This document shows positions 51,887-61,863 of a stretch of 64,000 bases of DNA, piece by piece (positions within the stretch are counted from its first letter, which is position 1; each line of letters begins with the position of its first letter). The stretch is taken from NCBI RefSeq assembly GCF_001875725.1, contig NZ_MLCQ01000018.1, forward strand, positions 62,001 to 126,000, in the 5' to 3' direction. Origin of the DNA: Corynebacterium sp. NML140438. GTDB lineage: Bacteria > Actinomycetota > Actinomycetes > Mycobacteriales > Mycobacteriaceae. A program made the position numbers and the translations under genes. The notes below the pieces were generated by a model. That model did no database searches. It was given only the letters and a program-made list of their open reading frames with translations, and was not told the DNA's origin.

Positions 51887-52527
51887 ATCTACCCGTCCAC
51901 CCTTCCTGGCAGGCACCACTGGCCGAAGTAGAACCCGCCATCCACGCGATGGGAGACTTCCTACGAAGCGAACCCGCATACCTACCTGCCGGCAAGGATA
52001 TTCTGCGCGCATTTTCGACCCCGTTTGAGGACGTCCGCGTGCTCATACTGGGCCAAGACCCATACCCAACACCAGGCCACCCGATGGGGCTTTCTTTCTC
52101 AACGCAGCCAGGCGTCAAACCACCACGGTCACTGGTCAACATCTACCAGGAACTCAACGACGACCTCGGCATACTCCCGCGTCCCGACGGAGACCTCACC
52201 TCCTGGCAACGCAACGGAGTCATGCTCCTCAACAGAGTGCTGACGGTACGCCCCGGCGCGCCGGGCTCGCATCGAGGGAAGGGATGGGAAGCCGTCACTG
52301 CCCATGCGATTGCGCAGCTCGCGCAGCGCGGTACCCCACTCGTTGCAATCCTATGGGGGAGAGACGCACAGACTGCGAAGCAGTTTCTCGGGAATACGCC
52401 GACAATTGAATCTCCGCACCCTTCTCCATTGTCGGCGCGCCGCGGATTCTTCGGATCACGCCCGTTTAGCCGGGCCAACCAAGCGCTCGTCTCCCAGGGT
52501 GCTTCGCCTGTGGACTGGGCACTGTAG
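51883..52527 (+). CDS. ung: Uracil-DNA glycosylase Ung
   Basis: A 214-residue family 1 uracil-DNA glycosylase that removes uracil from DNA. The catalytic water-activating motif is [16 protein letters not shown] with Asp59, and the DNA-intercalation motif is [14 protein letters not shown] near residue 184. ATG at 51883 overlaps the thiL stop (ATGA), with GGGAGC upstream. Its own stop codon TAG forms the first bases of the -10 box of the next gene. Confidence 0.95.
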   Translation: MNLPVHPSWQAPLAEVEPAIHAMGDFLRSEPAYLPAGKDILRAFSTPFEDVRVLILGQDPYPTPGHPMGLSFSTQPGVKPPRSLVNIYQELNDDLGILPRPDGDLTSWQRNGVMLLNRVLTVRPGAPGSHRGKGWEAVTAHAIAQLAQRGTPLVAILWGRDAQTAKQFLGNTPTIESPHPSPLSARRGFFGSRPFSRANQALVSQGASPVDWAL

Positions 52528-52538
52528 ACTGTCTGACC

Positions 52539-54089
52539 ATGGAAACAGCAACTGCACTCGACGGCCCACGTCTTTTGTCTTGGGCTCGCCGGGCAGCGGC
52601 AGAACTGGAACGTCGCCGGCACGAGATCAACCAGCTCAACGTGTTCCCTGTGCCCGATGCTGACACTGGTTCAAACATGGCGCAGACGATGGCGGCGGCA
52701 GTCGAAGAGGCGTCGAAAAATTCTGGTGCGCAGTCCATGCAGGAGGTTGCAGAGGCGCTCGCTGTGGGAGCAATCCACGGCGCACGCGGAAACTCCGGTG
52801 TTGTACTTTCCCAAGTGATCCGGGGCGTTGCGCAAACCGCTGATGAGGAAACGCGGAGCGGACAGTTCATCGCGAACGCGCTCGCGCAGGCTGTACAGTT
52901 CGTCGACCGCGCAATCGCAGAACCCGTGGAGGGCACCGTCATCACTGTGCTCCGGGCAGCGTCGACTGCGGCGACACAGGCGCTCCACGAGGACGGGGGA
53001 GAAGCATCTGCTTTGAGCATTGCCGAAGCAGCCACAGAAGCAGCGCAAACCGCGCTCGCCCGCACCCCCTCACAACTGGAAGCGCTCCGGCAAGCAGATG
53101 TTGTCGACGCAGGAGGAACCGGGTTGGTGATCCTCCTGGAATCGCTTGTATACGAACTGAACGGGCAACCGTACGAGGCAGCACAATCAGTTGCACACGT
53201 GCACTCGCATGGGAGTGGCAAAGCAAACCTAGAAGTGATGTTCTTCTTCGAAGGCGACCTCGATGTCCTCGAGCATGAGCTGAGTACGATGGGTGACTGC
53301 CTGGTGATCGCACGCAATGATGAGCGCAGCGGCAAAGTGCATATTCACTCCACCGAAGCAGGCGCAGTTATCGAGTGCGCGTTTGCCCGCGGGACCGTCA
53401 CACAGCTGCACCTCGAAGTTCTGCCAGATGAACCGGTCACCCAAACCCCCACGCGCCTGGTGATCGCAGTAACGCCCCCCGGATCACTCACGGACCTTTA
53501 CACGCAGGCAGGGGCAGCCACCGTCGCCCCGAGCGAGAACATTGTCGCCGACATCCTTGCAGCAGTCCATAAGACCGAGGCACGCGAAGTCATCCTGCTG
53601 CCCAACGGGCTGCTCGACCAACGAAGCCTCGCCGCCGTGGAAAAAGCAACGCATGCCTTCGAGCAAAACATCACCTTGCTGCCCACAGTCAGGCTTGTAT
53701 CAGGCATCGCGGCCCTCGCCGTCCACGATCCAGCCCAACCACTCGCAACCGCAGCGTTCACCATGTCGGAGGCCGCCGGCGAAATGCGCACCGCAGTCCT
53801 ACAGCGCGCCCCTAAATCGGGATTGGTCCAGGGAGGAGCCGTCTCGAAAGGCGACATCATCGCCATGGCACACGGCGAAACACTCCTGATCGCCGACGAC
53901 GCGTTAGCCGCCGTCGAAAAGACTTGCAAGCGTCTCCTCGAGCCAGGAGGCGAACAAGTTACCGTCCTCTTCGATACCGCAACACTGCACGCCGAAGACC
54001 TCGCAGCGCTCGAGGAAAAGCTCGACGTCGACGTCATCGTCTTCCCCGCAGACGGCCTCGGTGCGGTCGCCGAGATCGGAGTCGAATAA
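52539..54089 (+). CDS. DAK2/DegV-type protein, FakA-like fatty-acid kinase
   Basis: A 516-residue protein with an N-terminal DAK2 nucleotide-binding domain (NVFPVPDADTGSNM near 34-47, GARGNSGVVLSQ near 81-92, DAGGTGLV near 189) and a C-terminal part like the middle and last domains of FakA. FakA phosphorylates fatty acids carried by a FakB (DegV) partner; no fakB is next to it. The ATG at 52539 lies 8 bases after TAGACT, a leaderless start. recG follows after three bases, a common pairing. Confidence 0.85.
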   Translation: METATALDGPRLLSWARRAAAELERRRHEINQLNVFPVPDADTGSNMAQTMAAAVEEASKNSGAQSMQEVAEALAVGAIHGARGNSGVVLSQVIRGVAQTADEETRSGQFIANALAQAVQFVDRAIAEPVEGTVITVLRAASTAATQALHEDGGEASALSIAEAATEAAQTALARTPSQLEALRQADVVDAGGTGLVILLESLVYELNGQPYEAAQSVAHVHSHGSGKANLEVMFFFEGDLDVLEHELSTMGDCLVIARNDERSGKVHIHSTEAGAVIECAFARGTVTQLHLEVLPDEPVTQTPTRLVIAVTPPGSLTDLYTQAGAATVAPSENIVADILAAVHKTEAREVILLPNGLLDQRSLAAVEKATHAFEQNITLLPTVRLVSGIAALAVHDPAQPLATAAFTMSEAAGEMRTAVLQRAPKSGLVQGGAVSKGDIIAMAHGETLLIADDALAAVEKTCKRLLEPGGEQVTVLFDTATLHAEDLAALEEKLDVDVIVFPADGLGAVAEIGVE

Positions 54090-54092
54090 ACA

Positions 54093-56195
54093 GTGCTCGG
54101 AAACATCGACCCCAGGCCCCTCAACCTCGTCATACCCCTCAAACAAGCCAAAGCAATCACCAAACACCTTGGCTACAACACCTGCGGCGAACTCCTCGAG
54201 CACTACCCGCGCCGATACCTCCACTACGGCACAGCAACCGACCTCGCAGCCATCAACGATGGCGACACCCTCAGCATCGTCGGCGAAATCACCGCGACCC
54301 AACGCATCCCCAACCGGAAACACCCCAACCGTCCCATCTACCGCACCCACGTCTATGACGGAACCAACACCTTCACAGCGACGTTCTTCGGCTCCAACTA
54401 CGCCATGCGCGTGCTCAAAGAGCACACCCGCGTCATGATGACCGGAAAAATCAGCACCTACCGCAACGAAATCCAATTCCAGCACCCAGATTTCGTACTT
54501 CTCGACGGCCCCACCCAAGCCACCGGAGCCCTCCGCCAACTCCAACACTTCGGCGACCTCGAAACAATCCTCTCCGGACGCGAATGGCTCCCTATCTACC
54601 CAGCAACAAAACAGGTCAGCACGTGGACCATCATGGGGGCCATCCACACCATCCTCCAAAGCCTCCCCGAAATACCCGAACCCCTCGGAACAACCCCCAA
54701 CGGATACATTTCGCGCGACATCGCCATTCGAACCATCCACCAGCCAGACGCCGAGGGACCCGAACCCGCCCGCCAACGCCTCAAGTACGACGAAGCCATG
54801 ACCGTCGCGCTCGCCATGAGCGTGCGACGCACCGACGCAAACAACCACAACGCGCCAGCCCTTCCTCAGCAGCCAGATGGAGAGCAATCCCGGCTCATTA
54901 CACAGCTGCCATACCCACTCACCGGCGGGCAACAGCGGGTCATCCGAGAAATCTCCACCGACCTGGCGCACGCTCACCCGATGAGCCGTCTTCTCCAAGG
55001 CGAGGTAGGCTCCGGTAAAACCATCGTCGCATTGATCAGCATGCTCCAAGCTGTCGACAATGGCGCTCAAGCAGCGCTGCTTGCCCCAACGGAAGTCCTC
55101 GCGCAGCAACACGCGCGTTCGCTGACAGAGACGCTCATGCGCGCCGGGCTGCACACGACCGTGGTGCCACTGACAGGTTCCATGCCGACGGCCCAGAAGC
55201 AGGACTCGCTACTCAAGATCGTCTCGGGAGAGGCGGATATCGTTGTGGGCACGCATGCGTTGATTCAGGACAGTGTGGAGTTCTTCAACCTCGGTTTCGT
55301 TATCGTCGACGAGCAGCACCGCTTTGGAGTCGAGCAGCGTGACCGCCTGCGTGCGAAGTCAGGGGATCAGACTCCACACCTGCTCGTCATGACGGCAACG
55401 CCGATTCCGCGCACGATCGCGATGACTGTCTTCGGTGACCTCGAGGTATCAGTGCTCAACGAGCTGCCGGGCGGGAGGAAACCGATCCAGTCCTCGGTGG
55501 TTCCGGAGTTCAAGCCGACGTGGATTGCGCGTGCCTGGGAGAAAATGCGAGAGGACGTCGCGGCTGGCCACCAGGTCTACATAGTGTGCCCGCGCATTGA
55601 CGGTGAGGGCGGCGTCCTTGAAACCGCCGAGTGGCTGCGCGCTACGGAGTTTCCGAACCTGCACGTGGATGTACTTCACGGCAAGATGCACGCCGAAGAG
55701 AAAGACGCCGTGATGTCCGATTTCGCGGCGGGTGGCATCGACATCTTGGTGGCAACAACCGTCATTGAGGTCGGCGTGGACGTGCCAAACGCAACGGTGA
55801 TGATGGTGCGAGAGTCCGAACAATTCGGTGTATCGCAGTTACACCAGCTGCGAGGTCGCGTCGGGCGCGGCGGCAACCAGTCGCTCTGTCTCTTCCATAC
55901 TTTGGCAGAAGAGGGCAGCGATGCGTTTCAGCGCGTTTGGGAGGTTGCTCAGACAAGCGACGGTTTTGCCCTTGCCGACCTCGATCTGCGCCATCGCCGC
56001 GAAGGAGATGTCCTTGGTACCGAACAGTCAGGTATCCGACGCACCTTCAAGCTAATCGACTTGATCGAGGACTACGAGATAGTCACACGGGCGTATCGCG
56101 ATGCGGCACGCTTTGTTGAGGAAGATCTCGAGAAGGCTCGATCACTGAGTGCACACCTGCAAGACGAGGACTTTGTGTACCTAGAAAAGAGCTAA
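54093..56195 (+). CDS. recG: ATP-dependent DNA helicase RecG
   Basis: A 700-residue helicase that reverses stalled forks and migrates Holliday junctions. The N-terminal wedge/OB domain spans about 1-200; Walker A is GEVGSGKT (near 305), the DEAH-like box is DEQHRFG (near 403), MTATPIPRT and the late QLRGRVGRG are motifs III and VI. Start is GTG at 54093. The first 800 bases are very C-rich and G-poor on this strand compared with the second half. Confidence 0.93.
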   Translation: MLGNIDPRPLNLVIPLKQAKAITKHLGYNTCGELLEHYPRRYLHYGTATDLAAINDGDTLSIVGEITATQRIPNRKHPNRPIYRTHVYDGTNTFTATFFGSNYAMRVLKEHTRVMMTGKISTYRNEIQFQHPDFVLLDGPTQATGALRQLQHFGDLETILSGREWLPIYPATKQVSTWTIMGAIHTILQSLPEIPEPLGTTPNGYISRDIAIRTIHQPDAEGPEPARQRLKYDEAMTVALAMSVRRTDANNHNAPALPQQPDGEQSRLITQLPYPLTGGQQRVIREISTDLAHAHPMSRLLQGEVGSGKTIVALISMLQAVDNGAQAALLAPTEVLAQQHARSLTETLMRAGLHTTVVPLTGSMPTAQKQDSLLKIVSGEADIVVGTHALIQDSVEFFNLGFVIVDEQHRFGVEQRDRLRAKSGDQTPHLLVMTATPIPRTIAMTVFGDLEVSVLNELPGGRKPIQSSVVPEFKPTWIARAWEKMREDVAAGHQVYIVCPRIDGEGGVLETAEWLRATEFPNLHVDVLHGKMHAEEKDAVMSDFAAGGIDILVATTVIEVGVDVPNATVMMVRESEQFGVSQLHQLRGRVGRGGNQSLCLFHTLAEEGSDAFQRVWEVAQTSDGFALADLDLRHRREGDVLGTEQSGIRRTFKLIDLIEDYEIVTRAYRDAARFVEEDLEKARSLSAHLQDEDFVYLEKS

Positions 56196-56211
56196 AGCTA
56201 GAGTGAGTACC

Positions 56212-56796
56212 ATGAATCGCATCATTTCTGGTGAAGCCCGCGGACGCAAGATCAAAGTTCCCCCGGAGGGGACCCGTCCTACATCTGATCGGGCACGGGA
56301 AGGCCTCTTTTCGTCGCTGCAGGTCCGCTTTGGGTTCCCGGGGCAGCGAGTGCTGGACCTTTTCGCGGGATCAGGAGCGTTAGGCCTCGAGGCGGCCTCC
56401 CGTGGCGCTGAAGAAGTAGTGCTGGTTGAGGACGACCCGAAAGCAGTCGCCGTGATCGAGCACAACGCGAGCGTTGTGGGGCACCCAAACACCCGCATCG
56501 AGCCTGTGAAGGTCTCCACGTTCGTGGCACGCGCGCCACGCCAGCACTTTTCCATGGTGCTTGCTGACCCGCCATACGACCTCGCCGATGAAGCAGTCGC
56601 CGAAATGGTCACCGCACTGCAGGAGCTACTTGTCGACGGCGCCGTTGTCGTCATCGAGCGGCACCGCGAAAGCCCCGAGACCGCATGGCCACCAGCCTTC
56701 ACCCCAACGGGTCAGAAGCTGAAGAAGCGCCTCTACGGGATCGCCAGATTCGATATGGCAGTGTATACGGCGCCTTCGGGCAGCCAGGAGGTGTAA
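56212..56796 (+). CDS. rsmD: 16S rRNA (guanine966-N2)-methyltransferase RsmD
   Basis: A 194-residue methyltransferase. RIISGEARGRKIKVPPEGTRPTSDRARE is the conserved N-terminus (split), the SAM loop is LDLFAGSGALGLEA (about 49-62) and the catalytic motif DPPYD. The ATG at 56212 is 7 bases after TAGAGT; a GTG at 56203 overlaps that box. coaD follows after three bases, the usual pair. Confidence 0.93.
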   Translation: MNRIISGEARGRKIKVPPEGTRPTSDRAREGLFSSLQVRFGFPGQRVLDLFAGSGALGLEAASRGAEEVVLVEDDPKAVAVIEHNASVVGHPNTRIEPVKVSTFVARAPRQHFSMVLADPPYDLADEAVAEMVTALQELLVDGAVVVIERHRESPETAWPPAFTPTGQKLKKRLYGIARFDMAVYTAPSGSQEV

Positions 56797-56799
56797 GTA

Positions 56800-57309
56800 A
56801 TGGCGCAGGCACCAACCGAGCACCGCAACGTCGCCGTGTGTCCTGGCTCGTTCGATCCGTTTACCAATGGGCACCTTGACATCGTTGATCGAGCTCGGCG
56901 CCACTTCGACGAAGTAGTCGTCCTTGTAACGGGTAACCCAACCAAGCAAACCGGCATGTTTACAGTCGCGGAGCGAGTCGCTTTGATCCAGTTCGCGGTC
57001 GCCGATATGCCGAACGTGAGAGCAGATAGTTGGGGAGGGTTGCTGGTCGACTACACCAGCGCTCACGGAATTAACGCCCTGGTCAAAGGGCTGCGCTCGT
57101 CGGTTGACTACGAGTATGAGCTGCCGATGGCGCAGATGAATCGGCGCCTTACGGGGGTTGAAACGTTCTTTCTGCTTACCGACGAGAAGTACGGCTACAT
57201 CTCGTCTTCGTTGTGCAAGGAAGTCGCTCGCTTCGGCGGCGACATCGCAGGGCTTGTACCACCAACGGTCATGCAGGCGATGAGCGAACGTCTCAACGAA
57301 GCAAAGTAG
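56800..57309 (+). CDS. coaD: Pantetheine-phosphate adenylyltransferase CoaD
   Basis: A 169-residue enzyme of coenzyme A synthesis that adenylates 4'-phosphopantetheine. CPGSFDPFTNGHLDI holds the TxGH nucleotidyl-transfer motif, and YGYISSSLCKEVARFGGD the ISSS motif. ATG at 56800 has CAGGAGG nine bases upstream, one of the few strong ribosome binding sites in this stretch. It is the last gene of a long plus-strand run. Confidence 0.95.
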   Translation: MAQAPTEHRNVAVCPGSFDPFTNGHLDIVDRARRHFDEVVVLVTGNPTKQTGMFTVAERVALIQFAVADMPNVRADSWGGLLVDYTSAHGINALVKGLRSSVDYEYELPMAQMNRRLTGVETFFLLTDEKYGYISSSLCKEVARFGGDIAGLVPPTVMQAMSERLNEAK

Positions 57310-57353
57310 AAGCCCGGCAGATCAACCAACACGCTCTACCGGGCTCGGGCTTC
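57309..57353. terminator. Hairpin between coaD and the amino acid ABC operon
   Basis: GAAGCCCG (57309-57316) can pair with CGGGCTTC (57346-57353), or AGCCCGG with CCGGGCT one step inward; the two pairings exclude each other. No T-run on either side. It probably separates the convergent operons. Confidence 0.5.
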
Positions 57354-57361
57354 ATGCGTAA

Positions 57362-58150
57362 CTAGAAAATTGTGGACAGGAAAGCCTTCGTCCGTTCCTT
57401 TTGCGGATTGTCCAGCACTTGCTCCGGGGTACCGTATTCGACGATCTGGCCGTCCGCCATAAATGCGACGCGATCGGCGACCTCGCGAGCGAATGCCATT
57501 TCATGCGTGACCACCAGCATCGTCATGCCATCCTGGGCGAGCTGCTTCATCACCCGCAACACTTCGCCGACAAGCTCTGGGTCGAGTGCGGACGTGGGCT
57601 CGTCGAAAAGCATGAGCTTTGGATCCATCGCGACCGAACGCGCGATGGCGACGCGCTGTTGCTGACCACCCGAAAGCTGGATTGGGTACGCATCAGCTTT
57701 CGACTCAAGACCAACCATGCGCAGCAGCTCTAGAGCGCGGACCTTCGCTTTCTCTGGAGACTCACCTTTGACATGGACGGGAGCCTCAATAATGTTGTCC
57801 AGCACGGTGCGGTGCCCGAACAAGTTAAAGTTCTGAAACACCATCCCGATGTCGCGGCGCTGCACAGCAGCGTCCTTCTCGCTCATTTCGTAGAGCGTGC
57901 CGTTCTTCTCGCGGTAACCAATCAGATCACCATCGACGTAGAGACGGCCGGCAGTGACCTTTTCAAGGTGGTTCACGCACCGCAGGAACGTGGACTTACC
58001 GGAGCCCGATGGGCCGATCAGGCAGGTGACAGAGCCGGGAGCGACCTCGAGGTTAATACCTTTGAGTACCTCCAAGTTGCCGAAGGACTTCCACACGTCA
58101 ATCGCTTGGATCATCGGAGTCTGGGCAGGGGAAGAAGTAGTAGCGGCCAT
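57362..58150 (-). CDS. Polar amino acid ABC transporter, ATP-binding protein
   Basis: A 262-residue ATPase of the GlnQ/HisP class. Walker A is GPSGSGKST, the Q-loop is [17 protein letters not shown], the signature LSGGQQQR and Walker [13 protein letters not shown], followed by VTHEM. It is the third gene of a binding protein-permease-ATPase set on the minus strand, two bases after the permease. The set imports an amino acid such as glutamine or glutamate; the exact substrate is not shown. Confidence 0.92.
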   Translation of the reverse strand: MAATTSSPAQTPMIQAIDVWKSFGNLEVLKGINLEVAPGSVTCLIGPSGSGKSTFLRCVNHLEKVTAGRLYVDGDLIGYREKNGTLYEMSEKDAAVQRRDIGMVFQNFNLFGHRTVLDNIIEAPVHVKGESPEKAKVRALELLRMVGLESKADAYPIQLSGGQQQRVAIARSVAMDPKLMLFDEPTSALDPELVGEVLRVMKQLAQDGMTMLVVTHEMAFAREVADRVAFMADGQIVEYGTPEQVLDNPQKERTKAFLSTIF

Positions 58151-58152
58151 GG

Positions 58153-59094
58153 TTACCGTTGGTTCCTTTCAGGAGCTTCAATGATCTCTACGTTGTTCGG
58201 GATTGTGCCTTCGGCATCCGCCAAACTTGCCAACTGACGGGCAGTGAGCTGGCGGGTGGCGCCGCGGTCGAAATACCGCTCCAAGTAATGTTGGGCGACC
58301 ATCAGCAGGGACGTAATAACCAGGTACCACGTTGCTGCGACAAGCAATAGCGGAACAGGCTGGAACAGTGCTGCAGCGATATCCATCGAGCGGCCGTACA
58401 GCTCCAACGAGTAAGGAACCGCAACCACCAACGAAGACGTCTTCAGCAAGGAGATGAACTCGTTGCCTGTCGGCGGGATAATGATGCGCATCGCCTGGGG
58501 GAGGACCGTCCTCGTCATGGTCTGCGACCAGCTCATGCCAAGAGACTTCGACGCCTCGATCTGACCTTCTGGCACCGCAGAGACACCCGAACGAACGATC
58601 TCTGCCATGTAGGCGGCCTCATTCAGACCCAGGCCAACGACGGCGAGTGCAAAGGCGGAAGAAGTGAACGGGTCAAGAGATATCTGGGTGAAGCCGAGAT
58701 TAATCGAGTCGTAAATCGCACCAATCAGGCCCCAGAACATGAGCTGCACGTACACCGGGGTGCCACGGAAAACCCAGAGGAAAACCCAGCTCACGGTGCG
58801 GAAGACTGGATTCGGGCTCATGCGCATCACTGCAAGAAGCACACCGCCAACCACGCCGATAATCATGGCAAGGACCGTAATAGCAATGGTGTGCAGTGCT
58901 GCTACCGCAATCCGGGTATCGAAGAGGTACTGCGCGTAGGTACCCCACCCATAGGCTTCGTTCTTGGCAGCGCCGATCACAAACCAGACAACGAGGATTC
59001 CAAGCAGGATCGCAAGCGCCCAACGCCCTGGATGACGTAACGGCTTCGCTTCAATCCTGGCTGGCCGACTGGTGCTTGTAGATGATGTAGTCAT
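58153..59094 (-). CDS. Polar amino acid ABC transporter, permease
   Basis: A 313-residue permease of the His/Glu/Gln/Arg type with five or six helices. [14 protein letters not shown] and the EAA loop [18 protein letters not shown] are typical. An extra hydrophilic N-terminus (1-25) and a C-terminal tail of about 45 residues extend it beyond the minimal family length. ATG at 59094, six bases after the binding protein gene. No separate second permease is present, so it probably acts as a homodimer. Confidence 0.92.
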   Translation of the reverse strand: MTTSSTSTSRPARIEAKPLRHPGRWALAILLGILVVWFVIGAAKNEAYGWGTYAQYLFDTRIAVAALHTIAITVLAMIIGVVGGVLLAVMRMSPNPVFRTVSWVFLWVFRGTPVYVQLMFWGLIGAIYDSINLGFTQISLDPFTSSAFALAVVGLGLNEAAYMAEIVRSGVSAVPEGQIEASKSLGMSWSQTMTRTVLPQAMRIIIPPTGNEFISLLKTSSLVVAVPYSLELYGRSMDIAAALFQPVPLLLVAATWYLVITSLLMVAQHYLERYFDRGATRQLTARQLASLADAEGTIPNNVEIIEAPERNQR

Positions 59095-59100
59095 GGTCTG

Positions 59101-60024
59101 TTAGTTCCATTCTGTAAGGGGCTGTTCGTTAATGAGCGCGGTATCGAGCAGGCCGGTGTGTACATTCCACTGCGCTAGGATGCGCTCGTAGTCGCCGGTG
59201 TCAATGAGATGCTGCATTGCGCGGGCGAGAGCGGTACTCAGCTCGGAGTCCTTCGGTACTGCGATACCGTAGGGAGCGGCGTCGAACATATCGCCCACCA
59301 GCTCTAGTTTGCCGTCAGAGCGTTCGACCGCCCACGATGTCACAGGGGAGTCAGCGCTGAGCGCGTCAGCTCGGCCTACAAGTGCTGCGAGCGCTGCGTT
59401 GTCGGAGGTATCGAAGGACAGGACCGTGATAGGAGGCTTTCCTGCCTCGATGCACGCATCGTTCTTCGGGCGAACATCGTCGGTTTCGGAAACGGTTGTG
59501 CGCTGTACCGCGACGGTGAGGCCACAGGCGTTCTCCGGGTCCACGTTGGACCCGGCGGGTTGCGCCCACTGGATTCCGGCGTAGAGGAAGTTCACGAAGT
59601 CGAAGCTCTTGCGACGCTCTTCGTTATCAGTAAATCCCGACATGCCCGCGTCAAGGCTGCCAGCTTGAACCGCTGGCAGGATCATGGAGAAATCCATTTC
59701 TTGCGGGTCAAACTCAAGGCCCATGATCGAGGCGAGCGCACGTCCGAGGTCAAGCTCCAAGCCGATCAGGTTGCCTTGCGAGTCTTTAAACTCGAACGGA
59801 GCGAACGGCGGGTTTGCGCCAATTGAGAACTTGCCGTCTTTCGCAACTTCTTCAGGGACCATCGCCGCAATTTCCGGCACCGTAGCAGGCTCGATTGATT
59901 CCCAGCCCTCTGGGTTGCCGCCCTCGACGTTTGTGACGCAGCCACTCAGCAGACCAATGCTCAGCATAAGTGAGAACGCGCTGACAGCCTTCGCTGCCTT
60001 GCCGAAGCGTTTGTTTTGGTTCAT
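59101..60024 (-). CDS. Polar amino acid ABC transporter, substrate-binding lipoprotein
   Basis: A 307-residue binding protein. Signal peptide with lipobox LSGC (Cys29), then the type 3 extracellular solute-binding fold: ANPPFAPFEFKDSQGNLIGLELDLGRALA, MDFSMILPAVQAGSLDAGMSGFTDNEERRKSFDF in split order, and LVGRADALSADSP. First gene of the import operon. ATG at 60024 has AAGGTCG upstream. It would sit on the outer face of the cytoplasmic membrane. Confidence 0.92.
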   Translation of the reverse strand: MNQNKRFGKAAKAVSAFSLMLSIGLLSGCVTNVEGGNPEGWESIEPATVPEIAAMVPEEVAKDGKFSIGANPPFAPFEFKDSQGNLIGLELDLGRALASIMGLEFDPQEMDFSMILPAVQAGSLDAGMSGFTDNEERRKSFDFVNFLYAGIQWAQPAGSNVDPENACGLTVAVQRTTVSETDDVRPKNDACIEAGKPPITVLSFDTSDNAALAALVGRADALSADSPVTSWAVERSDGKLELVGDMFDAAPYGIAVPKDSELSTALARAMQHLIDTGDYERILAQWNVHTGLLDTALINEQPLTEWN

Positions 60025-60054
60025 TATTTTTCGACCTTGTTTATGGGGTTGTTT

Positions 60055-60609
60055 CTAGCGCATGGTTGGAAGCGTGCGAAGCCCACGCATGATGAGCTCT
60101 ACCGTCTGTCCAATGAGAAACACGCTTAAGATTCCGAGGAGAACTGGAGCAGTTGCTTGGCTTGACCCCTGCGAACTTTGAGCGAAATCTCCGGTGAATA
60201 ACCCGCGAACCATATTCGAGGAGCCCTGAATTTCAGCCTTGGTCCACTCAACGGGGTTTGCGGTACTTGGTATCGACGATCCCTTCGCCCATCCCTGGAC
60301 AACATCCTTTCCGTCGCCTTCTGCCATGCCATCCGTCCACTTCAGGAATAATTCCGAGCTGGAGATCTTCTGCACAGGATTCTTCTCGGGCGGAATATAG
60401 AGAGGATCGTTTTCAGGATCTTGATCCAGGGAGCTGGACTTTTCGTCCTTGGAATCGCTGGCGTCTTTCTCGGGAGTCTTGTCAATGTCTGAAGAACTCG
60501 TCGCTGGGGTGTCAGGTGTCGCAGTTTCCGCGAGCGCTGATGGGGTACCCGTCGGAGCCGTTGCGATGAGAGAAGCCGCGATGGCCGCGGCTGTGATACG
60601 TTTGCGCAT
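60055..60609 (-). CDS. Secreted protein with C-terminal membrane anchor, unknown
   Basis: A 184-residue protein. Residues 1-27 are a Sec signal peptide ending SALA, then a Ser/Asp/Lys/Pro-rich low-complexity stretch (28-80), a globular part around SSSELFLKWTDGMAEG and VVQGWAKG, and a C-terminal helix (PVLLGILSVFLIGQTVELIM) with basic end. This is the plan of small anchored corynebacterial cell-envelope proteins. The ATG at 60609 lies 6 bases after a minus-strand TATTAT. It ends 30 bases before the binding protein gene. Confidence 0.65.
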   Translation of the reverse strand: MRKRITAAAIAASLIATAPTGTPSALAETATPDTPATSSSDIDKTPEKDASDSKDEKSSSLDQDPENDPLYIPPEKNPVQKISSSELFLKWTDGMAEGDGKDVVQGWAKGSSIPSTANPVEWTKAEIQGSSNMVRGLFTGDFAQSSQGSSQATAPVLLGILSVFLIGQTVELIMRGLRTLPTMR

Positions 60610-60660
60610 GAGTGAATAATACCCATTCGGGTAGTTTCATGCTACCGAATTGTAGAAATC

Positions 60661-60689
60661 TACCCCCAAGCCAGCATGGCCTGGGGGTA
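60661..60689 (-). terminator. Terminator of hypCD
   Basis: TACCCCCA and TGGGGGTA form an 8-bp stem extended inward by CC/GG pairs, directly after the hypD stop; on the minus strand GATTTCT follows. Confidence 0.65.
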
Positions 60690-60696
60690 TCGAACG

Positions 60697-61836
60697 TTAG
60701 GAGAGGGAAGAAGTCGTGATTTTATCAATTCTGCCGAAGTTGTAATATGCGGCACAGGCACCCTCAGGAGAAACCATACAGGTACCGATCGGGGTATCCG
60801 GAGTGCACGCTGTACCGAAGACTTTGCACTGCCACGGCTTGATGTGTCCGGTAAGCACCGACCCACATTCGCACGCGGCGGGATCTTCAACTCGGTTGCC
60901 AGGCACATCGAAGATGCGCTCAGCATCCCATTTGGCAAACTCCTCCGAAATTGCCATCCCCGAATTTGGAAGCACCCCGAGGCCACGCCACTCAAACTCA
61001 TCACGGATGTCGAAGACGCGATTCAACAGTGCTTGCGCAGAGGGGTTCCCCTCTGGGCGGACGACGCGAGCGTACTGGTTTTGCACGCGAGCCTTGCCTG
61101 CGGCAATTTCGCCCGAAGTGAACTGCTCCAGCAGTTGTGCAACGCCCTGGAGGATGTCTAGTGGCTCGAACCCACAGACGGAGACCGGTCGGTTGAATTC
61201 TTCGGCGAGGAAATCGAATGCCTTCGTGCCAACCACGGTTGCTACGTGTCCTGGTCCGATAAAGCCATCAACCTCAGTGACTCCACCGTTTGCGATTGCG
61301 CGCAGGGGTGGCTCGATCGTCACGTGGTTCGAAAAGATGGAGAAGTTCGGGATATTGCGCTGCTTGGCCGCGGTGAGCGTGACTGCAGTGGATGGCGTCG
61401 TCGTCTCGAAGCCAATTGCGAAGAAGATAACGTGTTTGTCTGGGTTCTCCTCAGCAATCTTGAGCGAATCCAGCGGAGAGTAGACGAAGCGGACGTCGCA
61501 GCCGCGTGCACGAGCCTGCAAGAGCGACTCCTCGGAGCCCGGAACACGCATCATGTCGCCGAATGTCGTCAAGATAACGTCGGGCTGATTCGCAAGCCAG
61601 AGTGCATCATCGACCCTGCCCATTGGGATGACACAAACCGGGCAGCCGGGGCCGTGGACGAGATCGATTGAGTCGGGGAGGAGGTTTTCGAGACCGTAAC
61701 GGTAGATAGTGTGCGTGTGCCCACCGCAAATCTCCATGAGTTTAATCGGGCGTTCGAGGTGCTTTGCTTGTTCCTCGATAGTCGCAATCAGCTGACGGGC
61801 TGCAGCTGGGTCACGAAACTCATCAACGAATTTCAT
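60697..61836 (-). CDS. hypD: Hydrogenase maturation protein HypD
   Basis: A 379-residue iron-sulfur scaffold that, with HypC, carries the Fe(CN)2CO unit for the [NiFe] active site. MEICGGHTHTIYRYG, GPGCPVCVIP, and a C-terminal cysteine-rich segment with CGSVLTGHIKP, CKVFG, ACTP and TCMVS supply the [4Fe-4S] and Fe ligands; EGACAAYY is typical. ATG at 61836 has AAAGGACC upstream. It follows hypC by 27 bases. Confidence 0.95.
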   Translation of the reverse strand: MKFVDEFRDPAAARQLIATIEEQAKHLERPIKLMEICGGHTHTIYRYGLENLLPDSIDLVHGPGCPVCVIPMGRVDDALWLANQPDVILTTFGDMMRVPGSEESLLQARARGCDVRFVYSPLDSLKIAEENPDKHVIFFAIGFETTTPSTAVTLTAAKQRNIPNFSIFSNHVTIEPPLRAIANGGVTEVDGFIGPGHVATVVGTKAFDFLAEEFNRPVSVCGFEPLDILQGVAQLLEQFTSGEIAAGKARVQNQYARVVRPEGNPSAQALLNRVFDIRDEFEWRGLGVLPNSGMAISEEFAKWDAERIFDVPGNRVEDPAACECGSVLTGHIKPWQCKVFGTACTPDTPIGTCMVSPEGACAAYYNFGRIDKITTSSLS

Positions 61837-61863
61837 GTTGGGTCCTTTCTTCGGAACGTGGGC

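Noticed and set aside
53904..55154. 416-codon minus-strand frame opposite the DAK gene and recG
   Set aside because: Repetitive Gly/Val/Asp-rich translation mirrors the C-rich coding strand of recG; no family features.
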